Below, in pieces: positions 43,340-53,365 of a stretch of 64,000 bases of DNA. The notes below the pieces were generated by a model. That model was given only the letters and a program-made list of their open reading frames with translations. It did no database searches and had not been told where the DNA came from. This stretch comes from Lachnospiraceae bacterium (GTDB taxonomy: Bacteria; Bacillota; Clostridia; Lachnospirales; Lachnospiraceae). The position numbers and the translations under genes are program-made. Numbering within the stretch: position 1 is the first letter of the stretch; each line of letters opens with the position of its first letter. Where the stretch lies: positions 3,968,001 to 4,032,000 of the forward strand of contig AP025576.1 of NCBI GenBank assembly GCA_022845955.1. The letters are read 5' to 3'.

Positions 43340-44236
43340 TTATAAAAACATCTTTACCGGCTGATACCGTCCTTTTTCATCCGAATAGGCAAAAATTCCA
43401 TAAAAACGTCCTTCCATATCATACACTTTCACCCGCACGCCGTCAACCGCTTCCCTTTCTTCCCGGATCTGTTCGGGATAGAAAGCATTCCCATTTTCCA
43501 GCAGACGGCGGAAGGGATCCTGTATTGTGACCGAAGGCAGCTCCGCGAACATGGCCTCCACCGGAATCACCTGTTCCTCCAGCCTGTCCTCATGGGCAAG
43601 CTTTTCCAGTTCATCAAGCCGCAGGGCATTATCAATAGTAAATAGCCCCACTCTCGTCCGTTTCAGGCTTTTCATGGTTCCCCCGCAGCCCAGTCTTGCG
43701 CCGATATCATGGCAGAGGGTGCGGATATAGGTCCCTTTGGAGCATACCACCCGGAAGGTTATCTCGGGAAGTGCTGCGGAAAGGATTTCTATCTGTCTGA
43801 TTTCCACCGGACGGCCCGCCCGTTCTACTTCTTTTCCGGCCCGGGCCAGCTCATAGAGTTTTTTCCCGTTGACCTTCAATGCCGAATACATGGGAGGTAT
43901 CTGCTCATATTTCCCCAGAAAAGAAAGAACAGCCTCCACAGCCTTTTCCTCTTCTGCGGGCACAGGATGCTCTTCCAGCACCTTTCCTGAAATATCCTGG
44001 GTATCCGTCACCTTCCCCAGAAGGAGCACCGCTTCATATTCCTTGCTTTTATCCGTAAGCATATCACAGAGTCTGGTGGCATTTCCCAGACAAACAGGAA
44101 GTACCCCGACCGCATCCGGATCCAGGGTACCTGTATGGCCGATTTTCTTCTGCCTGCATATGCCGCGCAGCTTTGCCACCACATCGTGGGAGGTATAGCC
44201 CGCTTCTTTATAGACATTCAGAATGCCGTTTATCAT
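43340..44236 (-). CDS. truB: tRNA pseudouridine-55 synthase
   Basis: 298 residues. Makes pseudouridine 55 in the T loop of tRNAs. The catalytic region KIGHTGTLDPDAVGVLPVCLG is intact, and GTYIRTLCHDIG follows. The start codon overlaps the nrnA stop (ATGA). Confidence 0.96.
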   Translation of the reverse strand: MINGILNVYKEAGYTSHDVVAKLRGICRQKKIGHTGTLDPDAVGVLPVCLGNATRLCDMLTDKSKEYEAVLLLGKVTDTQDISGKVLEEHPVPAEEEKAVEAVLSFLGKYEQIPPMYSALKVNGKKLYELARAGKEVERAGRPVEIRQIEILSAALPEITFRVVCSKGTYIRTLCHDIGARLGCGGTMKSLKRTRVGLFTIDNALRLDELEKLAHEDRLEEQVIPVEAMFAELPSVTIQDPFRRLLENGNAFYPEQIREEREAVDGVRVKVYDMEGRFYGIFAYSDEKGRYQPVKMFL

Positions 44237-45192
44237 GTGTCCTGCTCCTCAATAAATTGTTTTTCGATATGTAAGGAAAGGTTATTGATCACATCGTGGC
44301 TGGTTCCGTTCATGGTACAGCCCGCCGCCCTCACATGGCCGCCTCCGCCGAAGTAGGAAGCGATCCGGGAAACATTGATCCGTCCGCCGGAACGCATGCT
44401 GACCTTATATTCCAAAACCCCTGTCTGATACATGAATACCGCACATTCCACACCCTTTATGCTGCGCAGCTGACTGACAATGCCTTCCAGATCCTGGGAA
44501 GAGGCGCCGTAAAATTCCATGGTCTTTTTATCCAGCACGCTCACCACGCATTTCCCATCCATAAAACGGATGCTTTCCAGAAGGGCACGCCCCAGGATCT
44601 GCGTCTGCAGGTACGTTTTCTCATAGAAGGTTTCTTCAATCAGACGGCTGAAATCAAACCCAAAGGATATCAGACGCGCCGCCGCCTGCAGCGTCTCCGG
44701 GGATGTATTGGAATACTGGAACACTCCGGTGTCATGGATAATACCGATATACAGCGCCTTGGCTATTTCCCCGTCCAGCTCTTCCCCGTCAATCAGATTA
44801 TATATCAGCTCACTGGTGGAACTGGCTTCCGGTATCACATAATTCACATCCCCGCAGCCGCTGTTGCTCACATGATGGTCAATATTAATTTTTTTGGCTG
44901 CCGCATGGAAATACTCTTCTGCTCCCCCCAGGCGGTCAGCGGCGGTATCAAGACAGAAGAACACATCAAACGCTTCCTGTTCCCCAAAATCACTGTTTAT
45001 CTCTTCCACGCCGCGGATACAACGGAATATATCAGCCGGTTTTTCCAGGAAAACGCGGATATCCGCATCCGGCCTTACCTTTTTCAAATAAAGGTAAAGG
45101 CCCATGCAGGAACCGACGCAATCTCCGTCCGGCCGGATATGTCCGCTGATACCGATTCTCTCCGCCTGTTTACATTCTTCCAAAAGCTTCAT
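44233..45192 (-). CDS. nrnA: DHH-family oligoribonuclease / pAp phosphatase NrnA
   Basis: 319 residues from the ATG at 45192 (GGGAGG upstream). DHH-DHHA1 phosphoesterase that degrades short RNAs and dephosphorylates 3'-phosphoadenosine 5'-phosphate. GHIRPDGDCVGSCMG, FCLDTA, and NIDHHVSN carry the metal ligands; the C-terminal GGGGHVRAAGCTM is the DHHA1 motif. In its usual place between rbfA and truB. Confidence 0.93.
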   Translation of the reverse strand: MKLLEECKQAERIGISGHIRPDGDCVGSCMGLYLYLKKVRPDADIRVFLEKPADIFRCIRGVEEINSDFGEQEAFDVFFCLDTAADRLGGAEEYFHAAAKKINIDHHVSNSGCGDVNYVIPEASSTSELIYNLIDGEELDGEIAKALYIGIIHDTGVFQYSNTSPETLQAAARLISFGFDFSRLIEETFYEKTYLQTQILGRALLESIRFMDGKCVVSVLDKKTMEFYGASSQDLEGIVSQLRSIKGVECAVFMYQTGVLEYKVSMRSGGRINVSRIASYFGGGGHVRAAGCTMNGTSHDVINNLSLHIEKQFIEEQDT

Positions 45193-45225
45193 AGTAATCC
45201 TCCCTGCCAAAGCGGCAAGGGATGC

Positions 45226-45603
45226 TTATTCCTCTTGGGAACCCGCATCCTGTCCGCCCATTACCTCGTCAATCTTATGGGACATGTTTACTCCATAGGC
45301 AATGGACTGATCCATGATAAACTGGATTTCCGGCGTAATCCGCAGATTAATTTCCTTTGCCAGCCTGCTTTTTATAAAGCCGGAGGCGCTTCTTAAGCCA
45401 GCCAGCGTTTCCTTCCGGGCATCTTCGTCACCCAGGACACTGATCCATGCCTTGCACGTCTTTAAATCCGGGGATACCTCCACCGCCACCACGGAGGTGA
45501 GGGGGGCAATCCTGGGATCCTTTATTTCCCCCCGGATTGTTTCGGCGAGCACCTTCTGCACTTCCGTATTAATCCGGGTATTCTTTACACTGTTTTTTTT
45601 CAT
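45226..45603 (-). CDS. rbfA: Ribosome-binding factor A
   Basis: 125 residues, KH-type fold, 30S maturation factor. Recognised from RINTEVQKVLAETIRGEIKDPR and the place after infB. Confidence 0.94.
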   Translation of the reverse strand: MKKNSVKNTRINTEVQKVLAETIRGEIKDPRIAPLTSVVAVEVSPDLKTCKAWISVLGDEDARKETLAGLRSASGFIKSRLAKEINLRITPEIQFIMDQSIAYGVNMSHKIDEVMGGQDAGSQEE

Positions 45604-45650
45604 AGCAACTCCTACCTGTAAGGGCTGCCCTCCGGCAGACAGGCCGGCTC

Positions 45651-48600
45651 TTACCTGGGAACCTCCACCATAATGTAGGCTTCCACGATATCGCCTTCCT
45701 GAATCTGATCAAAGCCGTCGAATACAAGACCGCATTCATAACCGGAACGGACTTCCTTGACATCATCTTTAAAACGTTTGAGACTTGCCAGAGTACCTTC
45801 ATAAATCTGATCCTTGTCTCTGGTAATCCTCACCTTGCAATCTCTCTTGAACTCACCGTCAAGCACATAGGCGCCGGCAATATTTCCCACTGCGGAAGCC
45901 TTGAAAATCTGGCGTACCTCCGCGTGTCCGATAACCTTCTCCTCGAATACGGGATCCAGCATACCTTTCATTGCCGCTTCAATATCCTCGATAGCCTGGT
46001 AAATAACTCTGTAGAGGCGGATATCCACGCCTTCTCTCTCGGCAGTAGCCTTGGCCGTAGCATCCGGGCGTACGTTAAAGCCGATAATAATGGCATTGGA
46101 GGTTGCCGCCAGGGTAACGTCGGATTCATTGATGGCACCGACACCGCCGTGGATGCATTTCACCACCACTTCTTCGTTAGTCAGCTTCAGAAGGCTCTGT
46201 TTTACCGCCTCCACGCTGCCCTGTACGTCTGCCTTGATGATCAGGTTAAGCTCTTTCAGGTTACCTTCCTGGATCTGGCTGAACAGATCATCCAGAGACA
46301 TCTTGGCTTTCGTTTCTTCCAGTTTCTTTTCTTTATTCTGTGCAATAAAGGTTTCCGCATAGGTACGGGCTTCTTTATCATTCTCATGGGACAGGAATAC
46401 TTCTCCTGCATTGGGCACATCGGAAAGTCCCAGGATTTCCACAGGAGTGGAGGGTCCTGCTTCTTTTGCCCTTCTGCCCTTATCGTCTATCATCGCCCTT
46501 ACTTTACCATGGCATGCCCCCGCGGAAATAAAGTCGCCCACATGGAGGGTACCCTTCTGTACCAGAACGGTTGCCACCGGCCCGCGGCCCTTATCCAGTT
46601 CCGCTTCGATAACAAGGCCTCTTGCCTGTCTGTTGGGGTTGGCTTTCAGTTCCATGATTTCCGAGGTCAGCAGAATCATTTCCAGCAGCTGGCTGATGCC
46701 TTCCCCTGTCTTGGCAGATACCTGGGCGAATACGGTGCTTCCGCCCCATTCTTCCGGGATGAGTTCATATTCTGCCAGTTCCTGTTTCACTCTGTCGATA
46801 TTTGCATTGGGTTTATCCATTTTATTAACGGCAACAATAATCTCAATCCCCGCCGCCTTGGCATGGTTAATGGCCTCTACGGTCTGGGGCATTACGCCGT
46901 CATCCGCCGCCACTACCAGAACAGCGATATCCGTGGAATTGGCACCGCGCATACGCATAGCGGTAAATGCTTCATGTCCGGGAGTATCCAGGAAGGTGAT
47001 CTTCTGCCCGTTTATCTGCACGGTATAAGCGCCGATATGCTGGGTGATGCCGCCCGCTTCCCTGTCTGTTACATTGGTTTTGCGGATAGCGTCAAGAAGG
47101 GAGGTTTTACCGTGATCGACATGGCCCATTACGCAGATAACCGGCGGTCTGGATATCATATCGTCTTCATTTTCCTCGTCCTCTTTCAGCAGTTCTTCAA
47201 TCACATCCACCTTGATTTCTCTTTCGCAGATAATATCATAGTCGATGGCAATATTTTCGGCATCTTCGTAAGCAATTTCCTGGTTAAGGGTTACGATCTT
47301 GCCTTCCAGGAACAGCTTTTTAATGATTGCAGCAGGCTGCAGCTTCATCTTTTCCGCCAGTTCCTTGATGGTGATGGTTTCCGGCACGGTAATAACCTTA
47401 ATCTGCTCTTCCTGTACCTCTTCTTTGACAGGTTCGGGCTTGATAAATCTGCCGGGCTTGTTTTTCAGTTTGTTCTTTGCTGCGCCGTCCTCTTCGTAGA
47501 TGAGATCCTTTTTGGAACGTTTATCTCTTTCCTGGCTGCTGCGGCGTTTTTCTTCATCCCTGTGCTTCTCCCCTTCTTTAATGGGGCTTTCCGGAACAAA
47601 GCCCTTGCCCGGAGCAGGCTTTCTGAATTTATTGTCCGTCCCTCGTCCCGCACCCTGCGTACGTTCTCCCTGAGGACGGTCACTATTTCCGCCAGGACGG
47701 CCGCTGTTTGTACCAGGACGGCCGCCGTTCGCATTACGGCTAAAGCCCTGGCCAGGCCTCTGGCCGCCGCCATAGCCGGGACGGCTCTGTCCTTCGCCGG
47801 GTCTGCCCTGGGGCCTGTCGTTTCTGGGTCCCCTTGTATCCGGACGGCTGCCCTGCGGTCTGTCTGTCCTGGGGCCTCTGGACTGTGTCCTGTCCGAATA
47901 GCTGTTTGTTCTGCCTTCGTTTGACGGGCGGTTTCCCTGCGGCCTATCCTGTCTGCTGTCCGCCGTTCTTTCCGGCCTTGTATCATTCCTGTTTTCATTC
48001 CGCTCAGCCCTTGCCGCTCTTTCTGCGGCTGCTTTTTCTTCTCTTGCCTTCTGTTCCCTGGCAGCTCTTTCCGCCGCCTCGGCGCGTCTGCGCTGCTCTT
48101 CCAGCCTTTCATCCGGCATCTGGGGCTGGGAAGGCTTGGTAAGGGGCTTGATCAGCTTAGGCTGTTCAAAACCGATCCTTCCTGAAGAACGGTTCTGGTT
48201 GCCGTTCTGACGGTTTCCGTTTTGCCTGCCTGCAGATCCCGCGTTGTTATTTCCGCGGTTTCCATAGGACGCGCCGCCCGCACCGCCTCTGCCGCTGTTA
48301 TTATTGGAGGAGTGACCGTTCCCGCCCCTTCTGTCTCCAGTATTTCCAGCTGTCCCGCCTTTATTCCCGCCCTGGGGCTGTCTCTGGCCGCCGGACTGCA
48401 TTTTGCTGTTATGGGGATTGCTCACAAAGATAATATTTTTCTTTTTCTTTACAGGCGCATCTCCTGCTTTTTCTTTTCCGTCGCCGCCGGCCTCATGGGA
48501 CTGGGGTGCTGCCGGCGCATGCTCCTGGGCCTTTTCATGACTGCCGCTCTGTGTGCTTTCTGTTTTCTTTTCCGGCGTAACGCCTGTCGTCTTCATGGAT

Positions 48601-48788
48601 GCATCTTCCACTATGCGTTTTTCTCCTTCGCTTTTACCAAAATGTTTCTTTACCATCACTGCTGCATCTTCTTCCACAGAACTCTGGGCGGCTTTCGCCT
48701 CCACCCCTTTGCCCTGCAGAAATGCAAGAATATCTTTACTGTGTATATCCAACTCTTTTGCAAGTTCAAATATTTTCGTTTTTGCCAT
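45651..48788 (-). CDS. infB: Translation initiation factor IF-2
   Basis: 1045 residues. GTPase that brings initiator tRNA to the 30S subunit. The N-terminal IF2-N motif (1-50, [22 protein letters not shown]) is followed by a very long low-complexity stretch (about 110-400) rich in Gly, Asn, Arg, Gln and Pro. Then come a second IF2-N (about 465-515), the G domain ([22 protein letters not shown]) and domains II-IV. The total exceeds the usual 700-900 of Firmicutes, all of it in the linker. It follows ylxQ by 14 bases. Confidence 0.97.
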   Translation of the reverse strand: MAKTKIFELAKELDIHSKDILAFLQGKGVEAKAAQSSVEEDAAVMVKKHFGKSEGEKRIVEDASMKTTGVTPEKKTESTQSGSHEKAQEHAPAAPQSHEAGGDGKEKAGDAPVKKKKNIIFVSNPHNSKMQSGGQRQPQGGNKGGTAGNTGDRRGGNGHSSNNNSGRGGAGGASYGNRGNNNAGSAGRQNGNRQNGNQNRSSGRIGFEQPKLIKPLTKPSQPQMPDERLEEQRRRAEAAERAAREQKAREEKAAAERAARAERNENRNDTRPERTADSRQDRPQGNRPSNEGRTNSYSDRTQSRGPRTDRPQGSRPDTRGPRNDRPQGRPGEGQSRPGYGGGQRPGQGFSRNANGGRPGTNSGRPGGNSDRPQGERTQGAGRGTDNKFRKPAPGKGFVPESPIKEGEKHRDEEKRRSSQERDKRSKKDLIYEEDGAAKNKLKNKPGRFIKPEPVKEEVQEEQIKVITVPETITIKELAEKMKLQPAAIIKKLFLEGKIVTLNQEIAYEDAENIAIDYDIICEREIKVDVIEELLKEDEENEDDMISRPPVICVMGHVDHGKTSLLDAIRKTNVTDREAGGITQHIGAYTVQINGQKITFLDTPGHEAFTAMRMRGANSTDIAVLVVAADDGVMPQTVEAINHAKAAGIEIIVAVNKMDKPNANIDRVKQELAEYELIPEEWGGSTVFAQVSAKTGEGISQLLEMILLTSEIMELKANPNRQARGLVIEAELDKGRGPVATVLVQKGTLHVGDFISAGACHGKVRAMIDDKGRRAKEAGPSTPVEILGLSDVPNAGEVFLSHENDKEARTYAETFIAQNKEKKLEETKAKMSLDDLFSQIQEGNLKELNLIIKADVQGSVEAVKQSLLKLTNEEVVVKCIHGGVGAINESDVTLAATSNAIIIGFNVRPDATAKATAEREGVDIRLYRVIYQAIEDIEAAMKGMLDPVFEEKVIGHAEVRQIFKASAVGNIAGAYVLDGEFKRDCKVRITRDKDQIYEGTLASLKRFKDDVKEVRSGYECGLVFDGFDQIQEGDIVEAYIMVEVPR

Positions 48789-48802
48789 GCTGTTACCTCC
48801 GT

Positions 48803-49114
48803 CTACTTGGCTTCTTCCAAATGTCCGATTAGGCTTTTGGCAAACCCGTCATCTGTTACCGCCAGGGATGCCCTCATTTCCTTTCCCATCGCGTGTCCCA
48901 GCGCCTCTTTGGTCTCGCAGAGGTAGAACGGCACATGATAGTACTCGCACATATTCCGGAAATTCTTCTTTGTGTTGTCGGAGGCATCGTTCCCCACTAT
49001 CACCAGGCGGGCCGCACCGGATTTGACGGCCTTTTCCGTCATAAATTCACCGCTGACCACCTTGGCTGCACGGGTTGCGAGCCCAAGCATGGATAAAATC
49101 TTATTCTGCTTCAA
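48803..49114 (-). CDS. ylxQ: YlxQ, L7Ae-like RNA-binding protein
   Basis: 103 residues if the TTG at 49114 is the start ([22 protein letters not shown], matching family N-termini; GGGAG 10 bases upstream). A longer frame from an ATG at 49153 would overlap ylxR more. L7Ae/L30e/Gadd45 fold ([16 protein letters not shown]) that binds kink-turn RNA in relatives. Between ylxR and infB. Confidence 0.85.
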   Translation of the reverse strand: MKQNKILSMLGLATRAAKVVSGEFMTEKAVKSGAARLVIVGNDASDNTKKNFRNMCEYYHVPFYLCETKEALGHAMGKEMRASLAVTDDGFAKSLIGHLEEAK

Positions 49115-49373
49115 ACTCCTCAAACTCCCTTTCCAGACTGTCATAAACTTCATTTGGAATATTCATCTTAAAGGAGCGCTCCAATCCCTTGCTTTTCCTT
49201 GCCTTTTTCAGGCATTCAGCAGATTTGCACAGATAGGCGCCTCTTCCATTTTTTTTACCTGTCACGTCGAGGACAATGTCTCCCTCTGCAGTCCTTAAGA
49301 CCCGCATCATTTCTTTTTTGCCTTTCATCTCCCCGCAGCCTACACATTGCCTCATGGGAACCTTCTTATTCAT
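49101..49373 (-). CDS. rnpM: YlxR / RnpM RNA-binding protein (DUF448)
   Basis: 90 residues. The CVGCGEMKGKKEMMRVLR and GRGAYLCKSAECL motifs identify the DUF448 family. A member was renamed RnpM for binding and modulating RNase P RNA. It overlaps the nusA end by 8 bases. Confidence 0.9.
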   Translation of the reverse strand: MNKKVPMRQCVGCGEMKGKKEMMRVLRTAEGDIVLDVTGKKNGRGAYLCKSAECLKKARKSKGLERSFKMNIPNEVYDSLEREFEEFEAE

Positions 49374-50628
49374 AGTTCTCTCCGTTATCCTCTGTCAGCT
49401 CCCCGCCGGAAGGCTCCTCATCCAGCTCCTCGTCAAAGGTTTCCTCCACAGGGGCTTCCCCGCCGCCTTCTTCGGAATACTCTTCGCCGCTGTCCTCAAA
49501 TCCTTCCCCATACTCTTCCCCGTAGTCTTCCTCATCCTCGTCGTAATCATCATCCAGATAGTCTTCGTAACGGAAACCGGGAGCATCCTTGGCCTGCGTC
49601 TCGCTCTTGATATCTATTTTATAACCTGTCAGCCTTGCAGCCAGTCTGGCGTTCTGCCCTTCCTTACCAATTGCCAGTGACAGCTGGTAATCAGGAACCA
49701 CTACCTTTGCGGTCTTTTCATCCGGATCCGCAAATACAGCTACAATTTTTGCAGGAGAAAGCGCGTTCTGAATGAGATTGCCGGGATTCTCATCCCAATT
49801 GACAATATCAATTTTTTCGCCGCGCAGCTCATCCACAATCGCATTTACCCTGGCGCCGTTCATACCGACACAGGCTCCAACAGCATCCACGTTGGGGTTG
49901 TTGGACCAGACGGCCATCTTCGTACGGCTTCCGGCTTCCCTGGCAATGCTCTTTATTTCAACGGTTCCGTCCTTGATCTCGGTAACCTCGGATTCAAACA
50001 GTCGTTTTACCAGTTCAGGATGGGTACGGCTCACCAGGATACGGGGGCCTTTGGGAGTGTTTTTCACTTCCAGGATATATACCTTAATCCGTTCGGTAGG
50101 TTTGAAAACCTCTCCCTTCACCTGTTCGCTTTCATTCAGGAGGGCATCGGCCTTTCCTAAATTAATGCTTATGTTCTTACCCACATATCTCTGTACTACG
50201 CCGGTAACCACATCTTTTTCTTTTTCAAAGTACTGGTTGTAAATTACGCTTCTTTCTTCTTCCCTGATTTTCTGCAGGATGACGTTTTTCGCATTCTGGG
50301 TGGCGATACGTCCGAATTCCTTGGACTTGATTTCCACATGGATGACATCCCCCACTTTCGCCCTTTTGGAAATCTCCAGGGCATCCTCCAGAGCTATCTG
50401 CAGGCAGTCATCCTCCACTTCCTCATGTGTCCCGACAATCTCTTTTTCCGCATATACAAGGAAATCACAGGTCTTCCGGTCGATCTCCACTTTCACGTTA
50501 TCCGCTTTCCCGAAGTGGTTCTTGCACGCTGTAAGCAGAGAATTTTCAATCGCTTCAAAAAGTGTCTCTTTGCTGATTTCTTTTTCTTTTTCCAGAATGT
50601 CCAGCGCTTCCATTAATTCCTTATTCAT
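49366..50628 (-). CDS. nusA: Transcription termination/antitermination factor NusA
   Basis: 420 residues from the ATG at 50628 (GGAGG 8 bases upstream). N-terminal RNA-polymerase-binding domain (1-125), S1 (130-200) and two KH domains (230-345, VGACVGMNGARVNAIVDELRGEKIDIV). The C-terminal 75 residues form a very acidic Glu/Asp/Tyr/Gly tail (EEYGEGFEDSGEEYSEE) in place of the AR repeats of proteobacteria. Confidence 0.95.
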   Translation of the reverse strand: MNKELMEALDILEKEKEISKETLFEAIENSLLTACKNHFGKADNVKVEIDRKTCDFLVYAEKEIVGTHEEVEDDCLQIALEDALEISKRAKVGDVIHVEIKSKEFGRIATQNAKNVILQKIREEERSVIYNQYFEKEKDVVTGVVQRYVGKNISINLGKADALLNESEQVKGEVFKPTERIKVYILEVKNTPKGPRILVSRTHPELVKRLFESEVTEIKDGTVEIKSIAREAGSRTKMAVWSNNPNVDAVGACVGMNGARVNAIVDELRGEKIDIVNWDENPGNLIQNALSPAKIVAVFADPDEKTAKVVVPDYQLSLAIGKEGQNARLAARLTGYKIDIKSETQAKDAPGFRYEDYLDDDYDEDEEDYGEEYGEGFEDSGEEYSEEGGGEAPVEETFDEELDEEPSGGELTEDNGENYE

Positions 50629-50647
50629 TGCTTCAACCTCCAAAATA

Positions 50648-51130
50648 TTAAAAATCTAATGCAAGCCTTATCAGCGCGATTTCGGACCTTGCAAAAACTT
50701 TTTCTTCCTCTTCCGTGGAATGCTCCGCTTCCATTTCTATAGTAACGCTGCCGGCATCAAACGCTTTCAGGATCCCTGTAAATTCTTTCTGTTTATCCCT
50801 GGGCTTGTAAAGCCGCAGCTCCACTTCCTTACCCAGGCTTTTTTCAAGATGTTTATCCTTCTTAAGAGCCCTTCCAAGCCCCGGGCTGCTCACCTCCAGG
50901 ATATACGCTTCTTCTATAAAGTCCTCTTCATCCAGCTTATCGGAAAGCGCCCTGCTCACATTTTCACAGTCCTGGATATTCACTCCTTCCGGCTTGTCGA
51001 TATAAGCCCTCAGATACCAGTCACTGCCTTCTTTTACATACTCCACATCGTAGATTTCCACTCCGTTTGCTTCTGCAATGGGAGCAAGCAGCTCTTCCGT
51101 ACGGTTTTCCGCCGCTTTGCCTTTTGACAT
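50648..51130 (-). CDS. rimP: Ribosome maturation factor RimP
   Basis: 160 residues. 30S assembly factor. IYDVEYVKEGSDWYLRAYID and SPGLGRALKKDKHLEKSLG are the family signature. First gene of the operon to ribF. Confidence 0.95.
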   Translation of the reverse strand: MSKGKAAENRTEELLAPIAEANGVEIYDVEYVKEGSDWYLRAYIDKPEGVNIQDCENVSRALSDKLDEEDFIEEAYILEVSSPGLGRALKKDKHLEKSLGKEVELRLYKPRDKQKEFTGILKAFDAGSVTIEMEAEHSTEEEEKVFARSEIALIRLALDF

Positions 51131-51183
51131 TCGTTCACCAGTTCCTTTCTGTATTCAGTTGTATGTTGCCAAACCAATAAAGA

Positions 51184-51206
51184 AGAGTGGACCGGAAGTC
51201 CACTCT
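51184..51206 (-). other. Hairpin in the rimP operon leader
   Basis: Perfect 9-bp stem AGAGTGGAC / GTCCACTCT with a 5-base loop, followed on the minus strand by TTCTTTATT. It lies about 55 bases before rimP and could act as a weak attenuator or RNA-stability element. Confidence 0.55.
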
Positions 51207-51234
51207 ACTCTAGTAACCATATTAACCATATAAT

Positions 51235-51263
51235 ACTATAGCACCATTGTATACAAAACGCAA
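51235..51263 (-). promoter_or_regulatory. Candidate promoter of the rimP-ribF operon
   Basis: -35 TTGCGT (51263-51258), 17-base spacer, -10 TATAGT (51240-51235). Confidence 0.55.
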
Positions 51264-51411
51264 GCGCTAATTTCCGGGAAAACCGGGGTTTTTCTTCGGC
51301 TGGGGCTTCCTTCTTCCGGTTTAATATGCTAGAATATAGCTTTGCCACGGTACCGTATCCCATACGGTTCCCGTGCTAATACTTACCTATTATACAGGGG
51401 GATTTACCAAT

Positions 51412-52767
51412 ATGAACGAACAAAAGAATTCTTTTTCCAGCCGTATCGGCTTTATTCTGGCAGCCGCAGGCTCCGCAGTAGGACTGGGAAACATCTGGCG
51501 TTTTCCTTATCTGGCCGCCAAATACGGCGGGGGAACGTTTTTGCTGATTTATCTGATTCTGGCTGTTACCTTCGGCTTTTCTCTCATGCTTACGGAAATT
51601 GCCCTGGGGAGGAAAACCGGAAAAAGCACGCTTTATGCCTTTACCTCCCTCAATAAAAGGTTTTCCTTTCTGGGCCTGCTTTCAAGTATTGTCCCCATCC
51701 TCATTTTCCCGTATTACTGTGTAATCGGCGGATGGGTGGCTAAATATTTATCGGTCTACCTGACAGGGCAGGGAACTGCAGCAACGTTAGATACGTTCTT
51801 CACCGCTTTTATCGGCGGCGTGGGGGAGCCTCTTTTCTGGCTTTTCCTTTTTATTGCGGCTACCGCCTTCATTGTCATGCTCGGCGTGGAAAAAGGAATT
51901 GAAAAGGCCAGCAAAATCCTGATGCCGGTCCTGGTCGTCCTTTCCATCGGCATCGCCTTCTATGTCATCACCCGTCCCGGGGCCATGGAAGGGCTGATTT
52001 ATTATATCAAGCCTGACCTTTCGGAATTTTCCGTAACCTGTGTACTGGCCGCCATGGGTCAGCTGTTCTATTCTATGTCACTGGCTATGGGAATTATGAT
52101 CACCTATGGATCCTACATGCCCAAAACGGAAAATATAGAATCCTCCGTGCGCAGCATCGAACTGTTTGACACGGGAATTGCTTTTGTCTCCGGCATGATT
52201 ATCATTCCTTCCGTATTTGTTTTTTCCGGCGGGAACAGGGACATCCTTTCCTCCGGTCCCAGCCTGATGTTTATCACGCTTCCCAAGGTTTTCTCCAGCA
52301 TGCGTGCCGGTCAGCTGCTGGGCTTCGTATTTTTCCTGCTGGTTCTGTTCGCCGCACTGACCTCATCCATTTCGTTAATGGAAACGGTGGTGTCCATCAT
52401 TCAGGATAAATTCCATATAAAAAGGAAACCGGCCTGCCTGCTGGTGATGGCTTTTGCCATGGTTATGGGAATCCCTTCTTCCCTCGGGTTCGGCGTGCTT
52501 TCCTGGCTGGCGCCCCTGGGCCTGTCCATACTGGATTTCTTTGATTTCCTGACTAACAGCGTGCTCATGCCGCTGGTCGCTTTATTCACCTGTATTTTTG
52601 TGGGATATGTGGTAAAACCGAAAGCAATTGCCGAAGAAGTAAAGCATTCGGCACCTTTTAAAAGCGAAAAGCTGTATACGCTGCTCATTAAATATGTGGC
52701 GCCGATCCTCATCCTTCTTATCCTGATAAGTTCTGTGGCAAATACCTTCGGCTGGATCAGCCTGTAA
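51412..52767 (+). CDS. Sodium-dependent (SNF/NSS) transporter
   Basis: 451 residues from the ATG at 51412 (GGGGGA upstream). The N-terminal motif SRIGFILAAAGSAVGLGNIWRFP is the hallmark of the neurotransmitter:sodium symporter family, with about 12 membrane helices. Likely carries an amino acid or amine; substrate unknown. Single gene between a divergent promoter region and a strong hairpin. Confidence 0.93.
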   Translation: MNEQKNSFSSRIGFILAAAGSAVGLGNIWRFPYLAAKYGGGTFLLIYLILAVTFGFSLMLTEIALGRKTGKSTLYAFTSLNKRFSFLGLLSSIVPILIFPYYCVIGGWVAKYLSVYLTGQGTAATLDTFFTAFIGGVGEPLFWLFLFIAATAFIVMLGVEKGIEKASKILMPVLVVLSIGIAFYVITRPGAMEGLIYYIKPDLSEFSVTCVLAAMGQLFYSMSLAMGIMITYGSYMPKTENIESSVRSIELFDTGIAFVSGMIIIPSVFVFSGGNRDILSSGPSLMFITLPKVFSSMRAGQLLGFVFFLLVLFAALTSSISLMETVVSIIQDKFHIKRKPACLLVMAFAMVMGIPSSLGFGVLSWLAPLGLSILDFFDFLTNSVLMPLVALFTCIFVGYVVKPKAIAEEVKHSAPFKSEKLYTLLIKYVAPILILLILISSVANTFGWISL

Positions 52768-52790
52768 ACCCGGAATACCGGAAACCCTGT

Positions 52791-52829
52791 CGGGGCGGCA
52801 TGCTGTATGGAATACAGTGTGCCGCCCCG
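52791..52829. terminator. Shared terminator hairpin
   Basis: CGGGGCGGCA and CTGTAT arms pair with ATACAG and TGCCGCCCCG, with one internal TG/TG mismatch and a 3-base loop. It lies between the convergent sodium symporter and marR-type genes. T-runs are poor on both sides. Confidence 0.65.
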
Positions 52830-52834
52830 GTGAT

Positions 52835-53323
52835 TTATTCCCGCGGAATGTTTGCTTTGTCCGAATCAATACTCAGATTATTAATGATTTTCCTGGCGCA
52901 GGAAAGAAATGCCGTCATTTCTTGCTCCGTAAGCCCCTGCCATATGCGTTCGTCGATGAGCCGGAAATCTTCCGATACCTGTGCCGCCCTGTTTCTTCCC
53001 TCCTGTGTCAGGACAATCAGAAAGGAACGCCGGCATTCGGGATGCTTCTCCCGGGTAATGTAACCCGCTTCTTCCAGACGATCCAGATTCCTGGACATCG
53101 TTGCCACGTCCATAAAGCATTTGTCCGCCAGTTCCCGCTGCGTTACATGATCCTTTTCGTAAAGTCTGTTCAGAATACGCGGCTGCCCCGGTGATAACCC
53201 CAAATCCTGAAAAAAAGGCTGCAGGATCCGTTTCCTGGCAATTTCCATCTCCACCATAGCTTCCCTTATTTCCCGCTTCTCCATGGAAAGAATGGATTGT
53301 TTTATATCTATATCCATACCCAT
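52835..53323 (-). CDS. MarR-family transcriptional regulator
   Basis: 162 residues. Winged-helix core LSPGQPRILNRLYEKDHVTQRELADKC, MSRNLDRLEEAGYITREKHPE. It is the last gene of ABC-ABC-MarR, 42 bases after the transporter gene, and so probably an autoregulated repressor of the exporter. A dyad over the operon's -10 box fits its expected operator. Confidence 0.9.
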   Translation of the reverse strand: MGMDIDIKQSILSMEKREIREAMVEMEIARKRILQPFFQDLGLSPGQPRILNRLYEKDHVTQRELADKCFMDVATMSRNLDRLEEAGYITREKHPECRRSFLIVLTQEGRNRAAQVSEDFRLIDERIWQGLTEQEMTAFLSCARKIINNLSIDSDKANIPRE

Positions 53324-53365
53324 ATCACTCCCTTCCCTGCTTGTATTGTAGCACGATTGTTCCTG

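Noticed and set aside
45924..47924. Long plus-strand open frame (666 codons) opposite infB
   Set aside because: It lies wholly inside the IF-2 gene, has no ribosome site and encodes no recognisable protein. It results from the codon composition of infB.
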